Source of the DNA: Pseudomonadota bacterium
GTDB taxonomy: Bacteria; Pseudomonadota; Gammaproteobacteria; Burkholderiales; Burkholderiaceae_C
Assembly: GCA_963205115.1 (NCBI GenBank)
Contig: CAUJHV010000080.1
Location: 56,179 to 120,178 of the forward strand
Direction of reading: 5' to 3'
DNA: 64,000 nucleotides
Part shown: positions 51,077 to 60,034 of the stretch, one piece after another
Numbering within the stretch: position 1 is the stretch's first letter
How the letters are laid out: each line of letters starts with the position of its first letter
Position numbers and translations under genes: made by a program
The notes under the pieces: generated by a model
What the model was told of the DNA's origin: nothing
Databases searched by the model: none
Seen by the model: the letters and a program-made list of their open reading frames with translations, nothing else

Positions 51077-52183
51077 TCAAGTGCCGGGCGCCTGTGCGGC
51101 GATCGGCGGCAGCGGCAGGCGGACGTCGCCGCACTGTGCACGCCAGCGCAAGGCGTGGTCCATGATCACCAGCGCCAGCAGGGCTTCGGCGATCGGCGTG
51201 GCGCGGATCCCCACGCAAGGGTCGTGGCGACCGTGCGTGACCACCTCGGTGACGGCGCCCTGGCGGTCGATCGACGGCTTGGGCAGGCGGATCGAACTGG
51301 TGGGCTTGATCGCCAGGTGCACGACCACGTCCTGGCCGGTGGAGATGCCGCCCAGCACGCCACCGGCGTGGTTGCTGGCAAAGCCCGCCGGCGTGAGCGC
51401 GTCGCCGTGTTCGCTGCCGCGCTGCTGCACGACGCGGAAACCGTCGCCGATCTCCACGCCCTTGACGGCATTGATGCCCATCATCGCGTGGGCGATGTCG
51501 GCATCGAGCTTGTCGTACAGCGGCTCACCCAGGCCTGGCGGCACGCCGCGTGCCACCACGCTCAGGCGGGCGCCGACCGAATCACCGGATTTGCGCAGCG
51601 CGTCCATCGCGGCCTCGAGCTGCGGCACGATTTCGGCGTTGGGCGCGTAGAACGGGTTTTCGCCGATGTGGCGCTCGTCGATGAACGGGATCTCGATGTC
51701 GCCCAGCGCCGTCATCCAGCCGCCGAACTGCACGCCCAGATGCTGCAACAGCCACTTGCGCGCCACCGCGCCGGCAGCCACGGTGGGGGCGGTCAGGCGC
51801 GCCGACGAGCGACCGCCGCCGCGTGGATCGCGCAGGCCGTACTTGCGCCAGTAGGTGTAGTCGGCATGGCCGGGCCGGAAGGTGTCCAGCAGGTTGCCGT
51901 AGTCCTTGCTGCGCTGGTCGGCATTGCGGATCAGCAGGGCGATCGGCGTGCCCGTCGTCAACCCTTCGTAGACACCCGACAGGATCGCCACGGCATCCGG
52001 CTCGTTGCGCTGCGTGACGTGGCGGCTGGTGCCGGGGCGACGCCGGTCGAGTTCGCGCTGGATATCGGCTTCGTCGAGCGCCAGTCCCGGCGGGCAGCCG
52101 TCGATCACGCAGCCGATGGCCGGGCCGTGGCTTTCGCCGAAATTGGTGACGCGAAAGAGTTCGCCGAAAGTGGAACCAGACAT
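51077..52183 (-). CDS. aroC: chorismate synthase
   Basis: A 368-residue enzyme, full family length. It converts EPSP to chorismate with reduced FMN, the last shared step of aromatic amino acid synthesis. Signatures: G-E-S-H-G-P-A-I-G-C-V-I-D-G-C-P-P-G near the start with the catalytic His, D-R-R-R-P-G-T-S-R, G-L-R-D-P-R-G-G-G-R-S-S-A-R, H-A-G-G-V-L-G-G-I-S-T-G and the late R-H-D-P-C. No FMN reductase gene is beside it. It is probably constitutive; I saw no attenuator or operator upstream. Confidence 0.96.
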   Translation of the reverse strand: MSGSTFGELFRVTNFGESHGPAIGCVIDGCPPGLALDEADIQRELDRRRPGTSRHVTQRNEPDAVAILSGVYEGLTTGTPIALLIRNADQRSKDYGNLLDTFRPGHADYTYWRKYGLRDPRGGGRSSARLTAPTVAAGAVARKWLLQHLGVQFGGWMTALGDIEIPFIDERHIGENPFYAPNAEIVPQLEAAMDALRKSGDSVGARLSVVARGVPPGLGEPLYDKLDADIAHAMMGINAVKGVEIGDGFRVVQQRGSEHGDALTPAGFASNHAGGVLGGISTGQDVVVHLAIKPTSSIRLPKPSIDRQGAVTEVVTHGRHDPCVGIRATPIAEALLALVIMDHALRWRAQCGDVRLPLPPIAAQAPGT

Positions 52184-52292
52184 GCGTCACATTGTAGGCA
52201 GGGGCGGCTGACGCGCCTGCGCGGGCAGCCCGCAGCGGCCCGGGCAGCCCCGTCCGCGGTTCGTGCGCAGCGGACGACGAAGCAGGCGGCGC

Positions 52293-52751
52293 TCAGGCCG
52301 CCGGTGAATCGCCCGGCTCGACCGGCCAGTCACGGATGTAGGCCTTGAGCATGCGGTTCTCGAAGTCCTGCGCATCCACGACCGCCTTGGCCACGTCGTA
52401 GAACGAGATCACGCCCATCAGCGTGAGCCCTTCCATCACCGGCATGTAGCGCGCGTGACGCTGCAGCATCATGCGCCGGACTTCGTCCATCTCGGTATCG
52501 GGCGAGCAGGTCAGCGGTGCGGCGTCCATCACCTTGCGCACCAGCGTGGTACCCACACTTCCGCCGTTGGCCACGACCGCCGAGATCACCTCTCGAAAGG
52601 TGAGCATGCCGACCAGGTGGCCATGGTCCATCACGACCAGCGAACCGATGTCCATTTCGGCCATCAAGTTCAAAGCCTCGGCCAACGGCCGATCCGGTGA
52701 GGTCGTGTACAGGGTACTGCCCTTGACGCGCAGGATGTCGCTGACTTTCAT
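52293..52751 (-). CDS. CBS-domain pair protein
   Basis: A 152-residue protein that is essentially one Bateman module: two CBS repeats (about 2-60 and 70-130) with D-I-G-S-L-V-V-M-D-H-G-H-L-V-G-M-L-T-F-R-E and R-Y-M-P-V-M-E-G-L-T-L-M-G-V-I-S-F-Y-D. Such modules bind adenosyl nucleotides and regulate a partner protein. The ATG at 52751 follows G-G-A-G-G-T-C-T-C, a strong ribosome site; the open frame upstream of it is only antisense to the next gene. A candidate -10 (TATATT) lies at 52786-52781. It is divergent from the metY gene, with 75 bases between them. Confidence 0.88.
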   Translation of the reverse strand: MKVSDILRVKGSTLYTTSPDRPLAEALNLMAEMDIGSLVVMDHGHLVGMLTFREVISAVVANGGSVGTTLVRKVMDAAPLTCSPDTEMDEVRRMMLQRHARYMPVMEGLTLMGVISFYDVAKAVVDAQDFENRMLKAYIRDWPVEPGDSPAA

Positions 52752-52826
52752 GAGACCTCCGGTACAAGCGTTGCGTGGCCAATATAGCCCACAATCGTCG
52801 GCACTCGACACCCCTGGAAAACCGCC

Positions 52827-54122
52827 ATGCCCGGATCCGCCGACCCCGGCTTCGACACGCTGGCCCTGCATGCCGGCGCGGCACCCGACCCCGCCACCGG
52901 CGCGCGTGCCGTTCCCATCCACTTGAGTACAAGCTTTGTGTTCGAAAGCAGCGACCAGGCCGCGGCGCTGTTCAACATGGAACGCGCAGGGCATGTCTAC
53001 AGCCGCATCAGCAACCCGACGAATGCCGTGTTCGAGGAGCGCATCGCCGCGCTCGAAGGCGGCACGGGCGCCATCGCCACGGCCAGCGGCCAGGCGGCGC
53101 TGCACCTGGCCATCGCCACGCTGGCCGGCGCGGGGTCCCACATCGTGGCCTCGTCGGCGCTGTACGGCGGCTCGCACAACCTGCTGCACTACACGCTGAG
53201 ACGATTCGGCATCGAGACCACGTTCGTCAAGGCACGCGACATCGACGCCTGGCGCGCGGCCGTGCGGCCGAATACCCGGCTGCTGTTCGGCGAGACCCTG
53301 GGCAACCCGGGCCTGGACGTGCTGGACATCCCGCGCGTGGCCGAGATCGCGCACGCGGCCGGCGTGCCATTGCTGGTGGACTCCACCTTCACGACGCCGT
53401 GGCTCATGAAGCCTTTCGACCACGGCGCCGACCTGCTGTTCCATTCGGCCACCAAATTTCTCAGCGGCCACGGCACCGTCATCGGCGGTGTGCTGGTCGA
53501 CAGCGGGGCATTCGACTGGGAGCGCTCCGGTCGATTCCCCGAGTTGTCGGCGCCCTACGCCGGCTTCCACGGCATGGTCTTCACCGAAGAGAGCACGACC
53601 AGCGCCTTTCTGCTGCGCGCGCGGCGCGAGGGCCTGCGCGACTTCGGTGCCTGCATGAGCCCGCACACCGCCTGGCTGATGCTGCAGGGCATCGAGACCC
53701 TGCCGCTGCGCATGGAGCGTCACGTGGCCAACGCCCGACGTGTGGTGCAGTTCCTCGTCGCGCATCCCATGGTGTCGGGCGTCGGCTATCCGGAGCTCGA
53801 ATCCCACCCGGACCACACGCTGGCACGCGCGCTGCTGCCGCGTGGTTGCGGTTCGGTCTTCAGCTTCGACATCAAGGGCACGCGTGCCCAGGGCAAGGCC
53901 TTCATCGAGGCGCTGAAGATCTTCTCGCACCTGGCCAACGTGGGCGACTGCCGCTCGCTGGTGATCCACCCGGCCTCGACGACGCACTTCCGCATGGACG
54001 ATGCGGCGCTGGCGCAGGCCGGCATCGGCCCGGGCACCATCCGCCTGTCGATCGGCCTGGAAGATGCCGACGACCTGATCGACGACCTGGGACGCGCGCT
54101 CAAGGCCGCGCAGAAGGCTTGA
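52827..54122 (+). CDS. metY: O-acetylhomoserine (thiol)-lyase/sulfhydrylase
   Basis: A 431-residue PLP enzyme of the Cys/Met metabolism family. The PLP lysine is Lys210 in H-S-A-T-K-F-L-S-G-H-G-T. Other motifs are Y-S-R-I-S-N-P-T-N-A-V-F-E near residue 58 and V-I-H-P-A-S-T-T-H-F near the end. At this length and with that end it fits MetY, which joins sulphide (or methanethiol) to O-acetylhomoserine to give homocysteine. O-succinylhomoserine sulfhydrylase (metZ) is a close alternative. It is followed after 10 bases by a hydrolase gene. Confidence 0.88.
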   Translation: MPGSADPGFDTLALHAGAAPDPATGARAVPIHLSTSFVFESSDQAAALFNMERAGHVYSRISNPTNAVFEERIAALEGGTGAIATASGQAALHLAIATLAGAGSHIVASSALYGGSHNLLHYTLRRFGIETTFVKARDIDAWRAAVRPNTRLLFGETLGNPGLDVLDIPRVAEIAHAAGVPLLVDSTFTTPWLMKPFDHGADLLFHSATKFLSGHGTVIGGVLVDSGAFDWERSGRFPELSAPYAGFHGMVFTEESTTSAFLLRARREGLRDFGACMSPHTAWLMLQGIETLPLRMERHVANARRVVQFLVAHPMVSGVGYPELESHPDHTLARALLPRGCGSVFSFDIKGTRAQGKAFIEALKIFSHLANVGDCRSLVIHPASTTHFRMDDAALAQAGIGPGTIRLSIGLEDADDLIDDLGRALKAAQKA

Positions 54123-54132
54123 GGGGCCGCGC

Positions 54133-54954
54133 ATGAAGCTCAGCATCGACGGCCGCACGGCCTACGCCTACTCCGGCGGCAAGCCGCTGGACCCCGCCCT
54201 GCCCGGCATCGTCTTCATCCACGGCGCGCTCCATGACCACAGCGTCTGGATCCAGCAGACGCGTTACCTCGCGCACCACGGCCATGCCGTGCTGGCGGTG
54301 GACCTGCCGGGCCATGGGCGCAGCGAAGGCCCGCCGTTGTCGGTGGTGGACGCCAGTCGTTGGATCGTCGACCTGGTCGATGCCGCGGGCCTGCAGCGCG
54401 TGGCGCTGGCCGGGCACAGCATGGGCTCGCTGATCGCGCTGGAGGCCGCCGCACGCCTGGGCGAGCGCGCGCGGCACCTGTTCATGGTCGGCACCGCCTA
54501 CCCGATGCGGGTCTCGGATGCCCTGCTCGACCTGTGCCGCCGCGACGTGCGCGCCGCCATCGACCTGGTCAACAACCTTTCCATCTCCACGCACGCGGGC
54601 AAGCCGTCGTCGCCAGGCCCGGGATTCGACCTGCACGGCGGGAACGGCGCGCTGATGCGCCGCATGCAGGCGGGCTGGACGGGCGGCAACCTGTTCGAGC
54701 ACGACTTCCGGGCCTGCGATGCGTATGACGGCCTGGCCGCCGCCGCCCCGCGGGTGCGCTGCGGCACCACGCTGATCCTGGGCACGCGCGACCAGATGAC
54801 CGCCCCCCGGGCCGTGGCCCCGGTGGTGGAGGCGCTCCAGCCGCAGGTCGTCCAGCTTCAGGCCGGGCATGCCCTGATGAACGAAGTGCCGGACGCGGTG
54901 TTGAATGCCCTGGTGCAGGCGCTGGACACGGCATCCACGCCGCAAGCCCGCTGA
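54133..54954 (+). CDS. alpha/beta hydrolase
   Basis: A 273-residue hydrolase. The nucleophile elbow is G-H-S-M-G-S, preceded by the oxyanion segment F-I-H-G-A-L-H-D-H-S-V-W and V-D-L-P-G-H-G-R-S. The acid is in G-T-R-D-Q-M-T and the catalytic His in Q-A-G-H-A-L-M. The family covers esterases, lactonases and C-C hydrolases; the substrate cannot be told. It follows metY by 10 bases and so may be co-transcribed. Confidence 0.88.
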   Translation: MKLSIDGRTAYAYSGGKPLDPALPGIVFIHGALHDHSVWIQQTRYLAHHGHAVLAVDLPGHGRSEGPPLSVVDASRWIVDLVDAAGLQRVALAGHSMGSLIALEAAARLGERARHLFMVGTAYPMRVSDALLDLCRRDVRAAIDLVNNLSISTHAGKPSSPGPGFDLHGGNGALMRRMQAGWTGGNLFEHDFRACDAYDGLAAAAPRVRCGTTLILGTRDQMTAPRAVAPVVEALQPQVVQLQAGHALMNEVPDAVLNALVQALDTASTPQAR

Positions 54955-54986
54955 GCACGCCCGCCCGTGCGGGCGGAAAGGACGCC

Positions 54987-55325
54987 ATGAACCCCTCCAC
55001 CGCCTCCGCGGCATCGGTCGACCCGAAGGCCTTCACCAGCTTCGCGTCGTTCTACCCCTTCTACCTGGGCGAACACGCCAACCGGACCTGCCGGCGCCTG
55101 CACTTCCTGGGCTCCACCCTGGCCTTGCTGTGCCTGGCGATGCTGCTGGCCACGGGCCGGCCCGGGTGGCTGCTGGCGGGCCTGCTGTGCGGCTATGGCT
55201 GCGCCTGGATCGGGCACTTCGTGTTCGAGAAGAACAAGCCCGCCAGCTTCAAGCGCCCGCTCTACAGCTTCATGGGCGACTGGGTCATGTACAAGGACAT
55301 CTGGACGGGCAGGATCCCGTTCTGA
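54987..55325 (+). CDS. DUF962/Mpo1-like membrane protein
   Basis: A 112-residue protein with the DUF962 signatures F-Y-P-F-Y-L-G-E-H-A-N-R-T-C-R-R-L-H-F-L-G and W-I-G-H-F-V-F-E-K-N-K-P-A-S-F-K-R-P-L-Y-S-F. Between them lie two membrane segments. The histidines in these motifs bind iron in the yeast relative Mpo1, a dioxygenase of 2-hydroxy fatty acids. Whether the bacterial proteins do the same is not settled. It follows the hydrolase by 32 bases after A-A-A-G-G-A. Confidence 0.9.
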   Translation: MNPSTASAASVDPKAFTSFASFYPFYLGEHANRTCRRLHFLGSTLALLCLAMLLATGRPGWLLAGLLCGYGCAWIGHFVFEKNKPASFKRPLYSFMGDWVMYKDIWTGRIPF

Positions 55326-55826
55326 TCGCCTGCCCATCCGTGGCGATGTACGCGGCTGTTCGGCGGCCCCTCGACCGAAGCCTTGAAGACCAGGCGGGCA
55401 TGGACCCGCAGAAGGCCTGTCTGAAGCACCGGGTGTTCTGACCCCGCCACCTCACGCGCTTCGGCGAAAGATCGCCGGCGGGCGCACGTCCTGTTGGCTG
55501 TCGCACAGACGGCGCGGCCCTGGGCCGCCAGCATCCTTGCCATGGGCCGCCCCACGGGGTCAGCGCAGCGCTGCCAGCCTTGAGAGTGTCCGAACACAAA
55601 CGGACGAAAAACTCAAGACGTACCCCCGCGAACCAATGGCCTACCCACCCATGCGGTGGGTCGTTCGACCCCAGAATCCGCTTGCCAGATAACTTTTCAC
55701 TTGAGTAGGTGTCGCCCAGACCTTCTGGCATGACACCCGCTCTTCATCACCGAACCAGGTGGACTCGCCGCGTTGAGGCAGTGGGGCTGCTACTGCATCA
55801 CCTCAACATCGAGAAAGAGAGCCATC
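55326..55826. other. 501-base stretch with no recognisable gene
   Basis: I find no protein with family likeness on either strand; the longest open frame is about 148 codons on the minus strand and looks like chance. There is a perfect hairpin, ACCCACC-CATGC-GGTGGGT, at 55643-55661, without a T run. TGGCATGACACCCGCT at 55726-55741 has the GG and GC pairs of a sigma-54 promoter at the right spacing but a poor -12 box. Base composition is somewhat lower in GC near 55680-55710 than the surroundings. Confidence 0.5.
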
Positions 55827-56774
55827 GTGAAACCCATCCTATCGACCCCGGCCTGGATCGTTGCCCTTGCACTGGCGGCACCCCAGGCCTATGCCGCCGC
55901 GCTGCTCGGCCCGGAACTTTCCAGTTTTGCGGTGCTTGCAGGATCCGCCGTCACCAACACCGGCGGCACGCAACTGTCGGGCGGACTGGGAGTTGCCAAC
56001 AACGCGTCGGTCACCGGGATCACGGGGTTCGTCGGCACACTCTCCAACGATGGACCGGGTACGGCAACAGGGGCCATTCACCAAGGTGATGCGTTCAGCC
56101 TGCTGGCCAGCAGCCAACTCGCGACTGCCCAGGCCAGCCTGTCGCTGATGGGGCCGGGCACGGTTCTCGGCGCGGATCTCGTGGGCCGGACACTGACACC
56201 GGGCGTCTACACCGTGCCCGCGGGCACCAGCAACCTGACCGGCGCCGTCACGCTGGACGGCCTGGGCAATGCGAACGCGGTTTGGGTGTTCCAGCTGCCC
56301 AGCACGCTGATCACGTCACCCGGCGCTGTCGTCAATGTCATCAACACGGGTGCCGGAGCCGGTGTGTTCTGGAACGTCGGCAGTTCCGCGACCCTGGACC
56401 TGAACACCACCTTTGAAGGCAACATCATTGCCAGCGCAAGCATCTCCATGGCGTCGGGTGTCTCGATCACATGCGGGCGCGCCTTGGCGCGAACGGGCGC
56501 CGTCACGCTGATCTCTGACGTCGTCAATGCCGGCACGTGCCTCGGGACCGGTGAGGATGGCAGTCGAGGGCTCAGCGGAGGCCTGACCGTCGTAGCCGAC
56601 ACGGGCACCGGCGTCCCGGGCACTGTCCTCATTCCGTCCTTGCCGGTGCCTCTGCCATTTGCACCCGTGTCCGTGGTTCCGGAGCCGCAGTCCTGGGCTC
56701 TGATGCTCGCGGGTATCGGCCTGGTGTCGGTGGTTCGGCGTCGGCGGTCGGCGCCCACCCTGTCGGCACTTTGA
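55827..56774 (+). CDS. DUF3494 ice-binding-like protein with PEP-CTERM anchor
   Basis: About 315 residues. A signal peptide of 23 residues ends A-Q-A-Y-A or nearby. The body (about 28-235) is a DUF3494 domain as in ice-binding and bacterial adhesion proteins: G-A-I-H-Q-G-D-A-F-S-L-L-A, P-G-V-Y-T-V-P-A-G-T-S-N, V-T-L-D-G-L-G-N-A-N-A-V-W-V-F-Q, F-W-N-V-G-S-S-A-T-L-D-L, F-E-G-N-I-I-A-S-A-S-I, G-R-A-L-A-R-T-G-A-V-T-L. The C terminus is a PEP-CTERM sorting signal: V-P-E-P-Q-S-W-A-L-M-L-A-G-I-G-L then R-R-R-R. The start is GTG at 55827. The exosortase encoded 4 kb away would process it. Ice binding itself is not proven. Confidence 0.9.
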   Translation: MKPILSTPAWIVALALAAPQAYAAALLGPELSSFAVLAGSAVTNTGGTQLSGGLGVANNASVTGITGFVGTLSNDGPGTATGAIHQGDAFSLLASSQLATAQASLSLMGPGTVLGADLVGRTLTPGVYTVPAGTSNLTGAVTLDGLGNANAVWVFQLPSTLITSPGAVVNVINTGAGAGVFWNVGSSATLDLNTTFEGNIIASASISMASGVSITCGRALARTGAVTLISDVVNAGTCLGTGEDGSRGLSGGLTVVADTGTGVPGTVLIPSLPVPLPFAPVSVVPEPQSWALMLAGIGLVSVVRRRRSAPTLSAL

Positions 56775-56869
56775 CCGGCGGCGGGGACGCTGCGACGGGC
56801 CGTGTGCCCGTCGCCTGGCTGGCGTCCCGGTGGCCCGACAACGGTGAAGCGCGGTTCAGGCGCGCGGGA

Positions 56870-57826
56870 TCAGGCGCCCGGGTACTGGTGCCTCAGATTG
56901 TCGAGCATGTCCCGCACCATCGCCTCCAGGTCGAAGCCCAGCCGCCAACCCCAGTCCCGCCGTGCCGTGGCGTCGTCGATGCTGCGCGGCCAGCTGTCGG
57001 CGATGGCCTGGCGGAAGTCCGGGGCGCACGCGAGTGAAAAGCCGGGCAGGTGCCGTGCAATGGCTTGCGCGATCTGGGCGGGCGTGAAACTGATGCCGGC
57101 CAGGTTGTAGCTGTGGCGTTCGCGGACGTGATCTGCGGGCGCCTCCATGAGTTCGATGGTGGCGCGGATGGCATCGGGCATGTACATCATCGGCAGGGCC
57201 GTGTCGTCGCGCAGGAAGCTGGTATACCGGCCTTCGCGCAGGGCGGCATGGAAGATCTCCACCGCGTAGTCGGTGGTGCCGCCGCCGGGCGCGGTTTTCC
57301 AGCTGATCAGGCCTGGATAGCGCAGGCTTCGCACATCGATGCCGTGCATGCGGTGGTACCAGGCGCACCAGCCTTCACCGGCCAGCTTGCTGATGCCGTA
57401 GACCGTGGTGGGATCCATCACGGTCTTCTGCGGCGTGCCGTCGCGCGGCGTGGAAGGCCCGAAGGCGGCGATGGAACTGGGCCAGAAGATGCGCTGCAGG
57501 CGGTGCGTGCGCGCGATCTCCAGCACGTTGAGCAGGCCCTTCATGTTGAGGTCCCAGGCCCACATCGGGTGCTGCTCGCCGCGCGCCGACAAGGCCGCGG
57601 CCAGGTGGTAGATCTGCGTGATGCCGTGGCGTTCGACCACCTGCGTCAGCGCGCCGGCGTCGGTGCAGTCCAGCGCCTCGTGCGCCAGCCCGGGCACGCG
57701 GCCGAACGATGCGAGATCGCTCGTGACGACGGCATCACGACCGTGGCGCACGACCAGTGCTTCCGCCAGTTCGGTACCGATCTGTCCGTTGGCGCCGATG
57801 ATGAGGATCTTCGGGTGGGTGCTCAT
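56870..57826 (-). CDS. SDR-type L-threonine 3-dehydrogenase
   Basis: A 318-residue extended short-chain dehydrogenase. It has the NAD motif I-G-A-N-G-Q-I-G-T-E-L near the start, catalytic Ser in W-P-S-S-I-A-A-F-G and the Y-G-I-S-K pair, and P-G-L-I-S-W-K-T-A-P-G-G-G-T-T-D-Y-A, which is typical of the epimerase-like threonine dehydrogenases. It oxidises L-threonine to 2-amino-3-oxobutyrate, the substrate of the adjacent kbl enzyme. The start overlaps the kbl stop by four bases. It is not related to the zinc-dependent Tdh of E. coli. Confidence 0.9.
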   Translation of the reverse strand: MSTHPKILIIGANGQIGTELAEALVVRHGRDAVVTSDLASFGRVPGLAHEALDCTDAGALTQVVERHGITQIYHLAAALSARGEQHPMWAWDLNMKGLLNVLEIARTHRLQRIFWPSSIAAFGPSTPRDGTPQKTVMDPTTVYGISKLAGEGWCAWYHRMHGIDVRSLRYPGLISWKTAPGGGTTDYAVEIFHAALREGRYTSFLRDDTALPMMYMPDAIRATIELMEAPADHVRERHSYNLAGISFTPAQIAQAIARHLPGFSLACAPDFRQAIADSWPRSIDDATARRDWGWRLGFDLEAMVRDMLDNLRHQYPGA

Positions 57827-59025
57827 CGCACCAAGCCCAGTTCGCGACCGGCCTGCGCGAACGCCGCGACGGCGCGCTCCAGCTGATCGCGGCTGTGCAC
57901 CGCGCTCATCTGCACGCGGATGCGCGCCTGCCCCTTGGGCACCACCGGGAAGAAGAAGCCCACGGCATAAACGCCCAGCTCCAGCAGACGCGCGCTGAGC
58001 TGCTGCGCCTTCACGGCGTCGTACACCATGATGGGCACGATGGCGTGCTCACCCGGCTTGATCTCGAAGCCGGCCTGCGTGATGGCCTGGCGGAACCAGC
58101 GCGTGTTGTCCTCGAGCTTGTCGCGCAGCGCGGTGCTGGCTTCCAACAGATCCAGCACGGCGATCGAGGCACCGACGATGGGTGGCGCCACGGTGTTGGA
58201 AAACAGGTAGGGCCGCGAGCGCTGGCGCAGCAGTTCGACCACCTCGCGCCGCGCCGCTGTGAATCCGCCGCTGGCGCCACCGAGCGCCTTGCCCAGCGTG
58301 CCGGTGATGATGTCGATCTGGCCGAAGACACCGCGGTGTTCGTGCGTGCCGCGGCCAGTCTTGCCCATGAAGCCGCTGGCATGGCACTCGTCGATGCCCA
58401 GCAGCGCGCCGTGGCGATCGCACAGCGCCCGCATCGCATCCAGCTGCGCGATCGTGCCGTCCATCGAGAACACGCCGTCGGTGAAGACCAGCTTGAAGCG
58501 CGCGCCCTTGGCATCGGCCTCTTCCAGGCAGCGTTGCAGGTCGGCCATGTCGTTGTGCCGGTAGCGCCAGCGCTGCGCCTTGCACAGCCGGATGCCGTCG
58601 ATGATGGACGCGTGGTTCAGCTCGTCGCTGATGATGGCGTCGTTCTCGCCGAGCAGCGGCTCGAACAGGCCGCCGTTGGCATCAAACGCCGCAGCGTAGA
58701 GGATGGCGTCCTCGGTGCCGAGAAAACGCGCCAGGCGCGCTTCCAGCGTCTTGTGCAGGTCCTGCGTGCCGCAAATGAAACGCACCGAACTCAGACCGTA
58801 GCCGTGCGTGCGCAGCGCCTCGTGCGCGGCCTCGATGACCTGAGGGTGCGACGACAGGCCGAGGTAGTTGTTGGCGCACAGGTTGATCAGCTCGCGGCCG
58901 TCGCTGGTGTGCACGGTGCCGCCTTGGGGCGTGGTGATGACACGCTCCGCCTTGAACAGCCCGGCGCTGCGCAGCCCCTCCAGCTCGGCATGCAGATGTT
59001 CGACGAAGGCAATGTGTGCAGCCAT
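57823..59025 (-). CDS. kbl: glycine C-acetyltransferase (2-amino-3-ketobutyrate CoA ligase)
   Basis: A 400-residue PLP enzyme that splits 2-amino-3-oxobutyrate with CoA to glycine and acetyl-CoA. The PLP lysine is Lys246 in T-G-T-L-G-K-A-L-G-G-A-S-G-G; other marks are C-A-N-N-Y-L-G-L-S-S-H, D-E-L-N-H-A-S-I-I-D-G-I and D-E-C-H-A-S-G-F. I start it at the ATG at 59025, which gives the usual length; the frame stays open for 21 codons further upstream into the promoter repeats. First gene of the kbl-tdh operon. Confidence 0.94.
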   Translation of the reverse strand: MAAHIAFVEHLHAELEGLRSAGLFKAERVITTPQGGTVHTSDGRELINLCANNYLGLSSHPQVIEAAHEALRTHGYGLSSVRFICGTQDLHKTLEARLARFLGTEDAILYAAAFDANGGLFEPLLGENDAIISDELNHASIIDGIRLCKAQRWRYRHNDMADLQRCLEEADAKGARFKLVFTDGVFSMDGTIAQLDAMRALCDRHGALLGIDECHASGFMGKTGRGTHEHRGVFGQIDIITGTLGKALGGASGGFTAARREVVELLRQRSRPYLFSNTVAPPIVGASIAVLDLLEASTALRDKLEDNTRWFRQAITQAGFEIKPGEHAIVPIMVYDAVKAQQLSARLLELGVYAVGFFFPVVPKGQARIRVQMSAVHSRDQLERAVAAFAQAGRELGLVR

Positions 59026-59052
59026 GGCAGCGTCCCGGTACTCAAGGTTTGT

Positions 59053-59092
59053 GCAGTATATCGAACACATGGGCAGTTTGTCGAACACGTGG
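59053..59092 (-). promoter_or_regulatory. 20-base tandem repeat in the kbl promoter
   Basis: GCAGTATATCGAACACATGG (59053-59072) is followed directly by GCAGTTTGTCGAACACGTGG (59073-59092), with 17 of 20 bases the same. On the minus strand the first copy holds TATACT (59060-59055), a good -10 box for kbl with a start near 59048. Two adjacent copies two helical turns long suggest paired protein binding over the promoter. No regulator is identified; the nearest candidates in the window are not adjacent. Confidence 0.6.
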
Positions 59093-59238
59093 TACAGCAG
59101 CAGCCCCTTGCACCGCCTTCCTGCCCGTCAATCACTCTTCGGAACGAGGCTTGGCTGAGACGTCCAGCTTGCTGCGTCGGTGAGACCGTAATAGGCTCCA
59201 ACGGAAACAAGTTGTAACGACGACAAACAGGAGGACAC

Positions 59239-60000
59239 ATGCAAGCGCCACAGGGACCCACGCCACCTGCGCGCGCAGCACGCGGGAGCCTGTTCCGGCG
59301 GCTCGCACCCGCGCTGCTTGGGGCGGCCTGCGCAGGTGCCACCGCGCAGGTCGTGACACCCTGCTCACCAGCCCTCATCGATCTGGGCAGCCTGAGCTTC
59401 GCCGAAACCACGGCACGCACCACCTGCGTCCAGACCGCTCCTGTCGGGCAGCCCGGCTATTCCAGCGACTACAGCGCGACATTCCGCTTCACCCTGGCCG
59501 AGCCCACTTCGTTCTATGCCTATGCCAGTGGGCTTTTCCGATTTCCCAGCGGCGCAGGCGACTCGGCCTCCGGCATCGGCATCGTCTATGCGACGCTGAC
59601 TTATGGTGACGTGCTGCTCGCCAGCGGAACTGGACGGGGCATCGGGGGGGCCGAACGACCCGTGCTGCTCAATCCCGCCTTCAGCAGCAACCCCGACTTC
59701 TCGACCGGCCCACAGCCAGCCGGGACCTACGAAATCAGCCTCTTGGGTCGAGCCTTCGGCTCCACGTATTCGGGCCTGGGCAGCATGGGCGTGACGGTCT
59801 ATGCGGGCGGGCTGCCGCCAGCCCCGGTGACTCCCGTACCGGAGCCCAAGACCGCGGCGTTGCAACTGGTTGCGATCGGCCTGGCCGCGCTGATGTGGGC
59901 TGCGCGGCGACGGCGGTTCGCAGATCGGACCAAACCCGGTCCAACATCATTTCGCATTCGTGGATCCGGCCTGCGGCAACCGCCGGCTTGCGCAAGCTGA
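59239..60000 (+). CDS. PEP-CTERM protein, first of two paralogues
   Basis: A 253-residue exported protein. After a basic start a signal segment runs R-L-A-P-A-L-L-G-A-A-C-A-G-A-T-A-Q. The body of about 170 residues carries the pairs T-P-C-S-P-A-L-I-D-L-G and T-T-C-V-Q, and G-R-G-I-G-G-A-E-R-P-V-L-L-N-P. The sorting signal is V-P-E-P-K-T-A-A-L-Q-L, a helix, then A-R-R-R-R-F. Unusually, about 25 further residues follow the basic cluster. The next gene encodes a related protein. The ribosome site is strong (A-G-G-A-G-G-A-C-A-C). No known enzyme domain; a surface or matrix role is inferred. Confidence 0.85.
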   Translation: MQAPQGPTPPARAARGSLFRRLAPALLGAACAGATAQVVTPCSPALIDLGSLSFAETTARTTCVQTAPVGQPGYSSDYSATFRFTLAEPTSFYAYASGLFRFPSGAGDSASGIGIVYATLTYGDVLLASGTGRGIGGAERPVLLNPAFSSNPDFSTGPQPAGTYEISLLGRAFGSTYSGLGSMGVTVYAGGLPPAPVTPVPEPKTAALQLVAIGLAALMWAARRRRFADRTKPGPTSFRIRGSGLRQPPACAS

Positions 60001-60034
60001 GCCCCTTCGGTCTCAGGTCATGGGAGGCATGTCG

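Noticed and set aside
52752..54158. Upstream extension of the CBS-domain frame
   Set aside because: It is antisense to the O-acetylhomoserine sulfhydrylase gene. The strong ribosome site at the ATG at 52751 marks the true start.
55726..55741. Possible sigma-54 promoter before the DUF3494 gene
   Set aside because: GG and GC spacing is correct, but the -12 box reads CCGCT in place of TTGC(A/T), so I do not call it a promoter.
55326..55826. Possible degraded insertion sequence or transposase relic in the gene-poor stretch
   Set aside because: No transposase motif, no paired terminal inverted repeats and no target duplication could be found.
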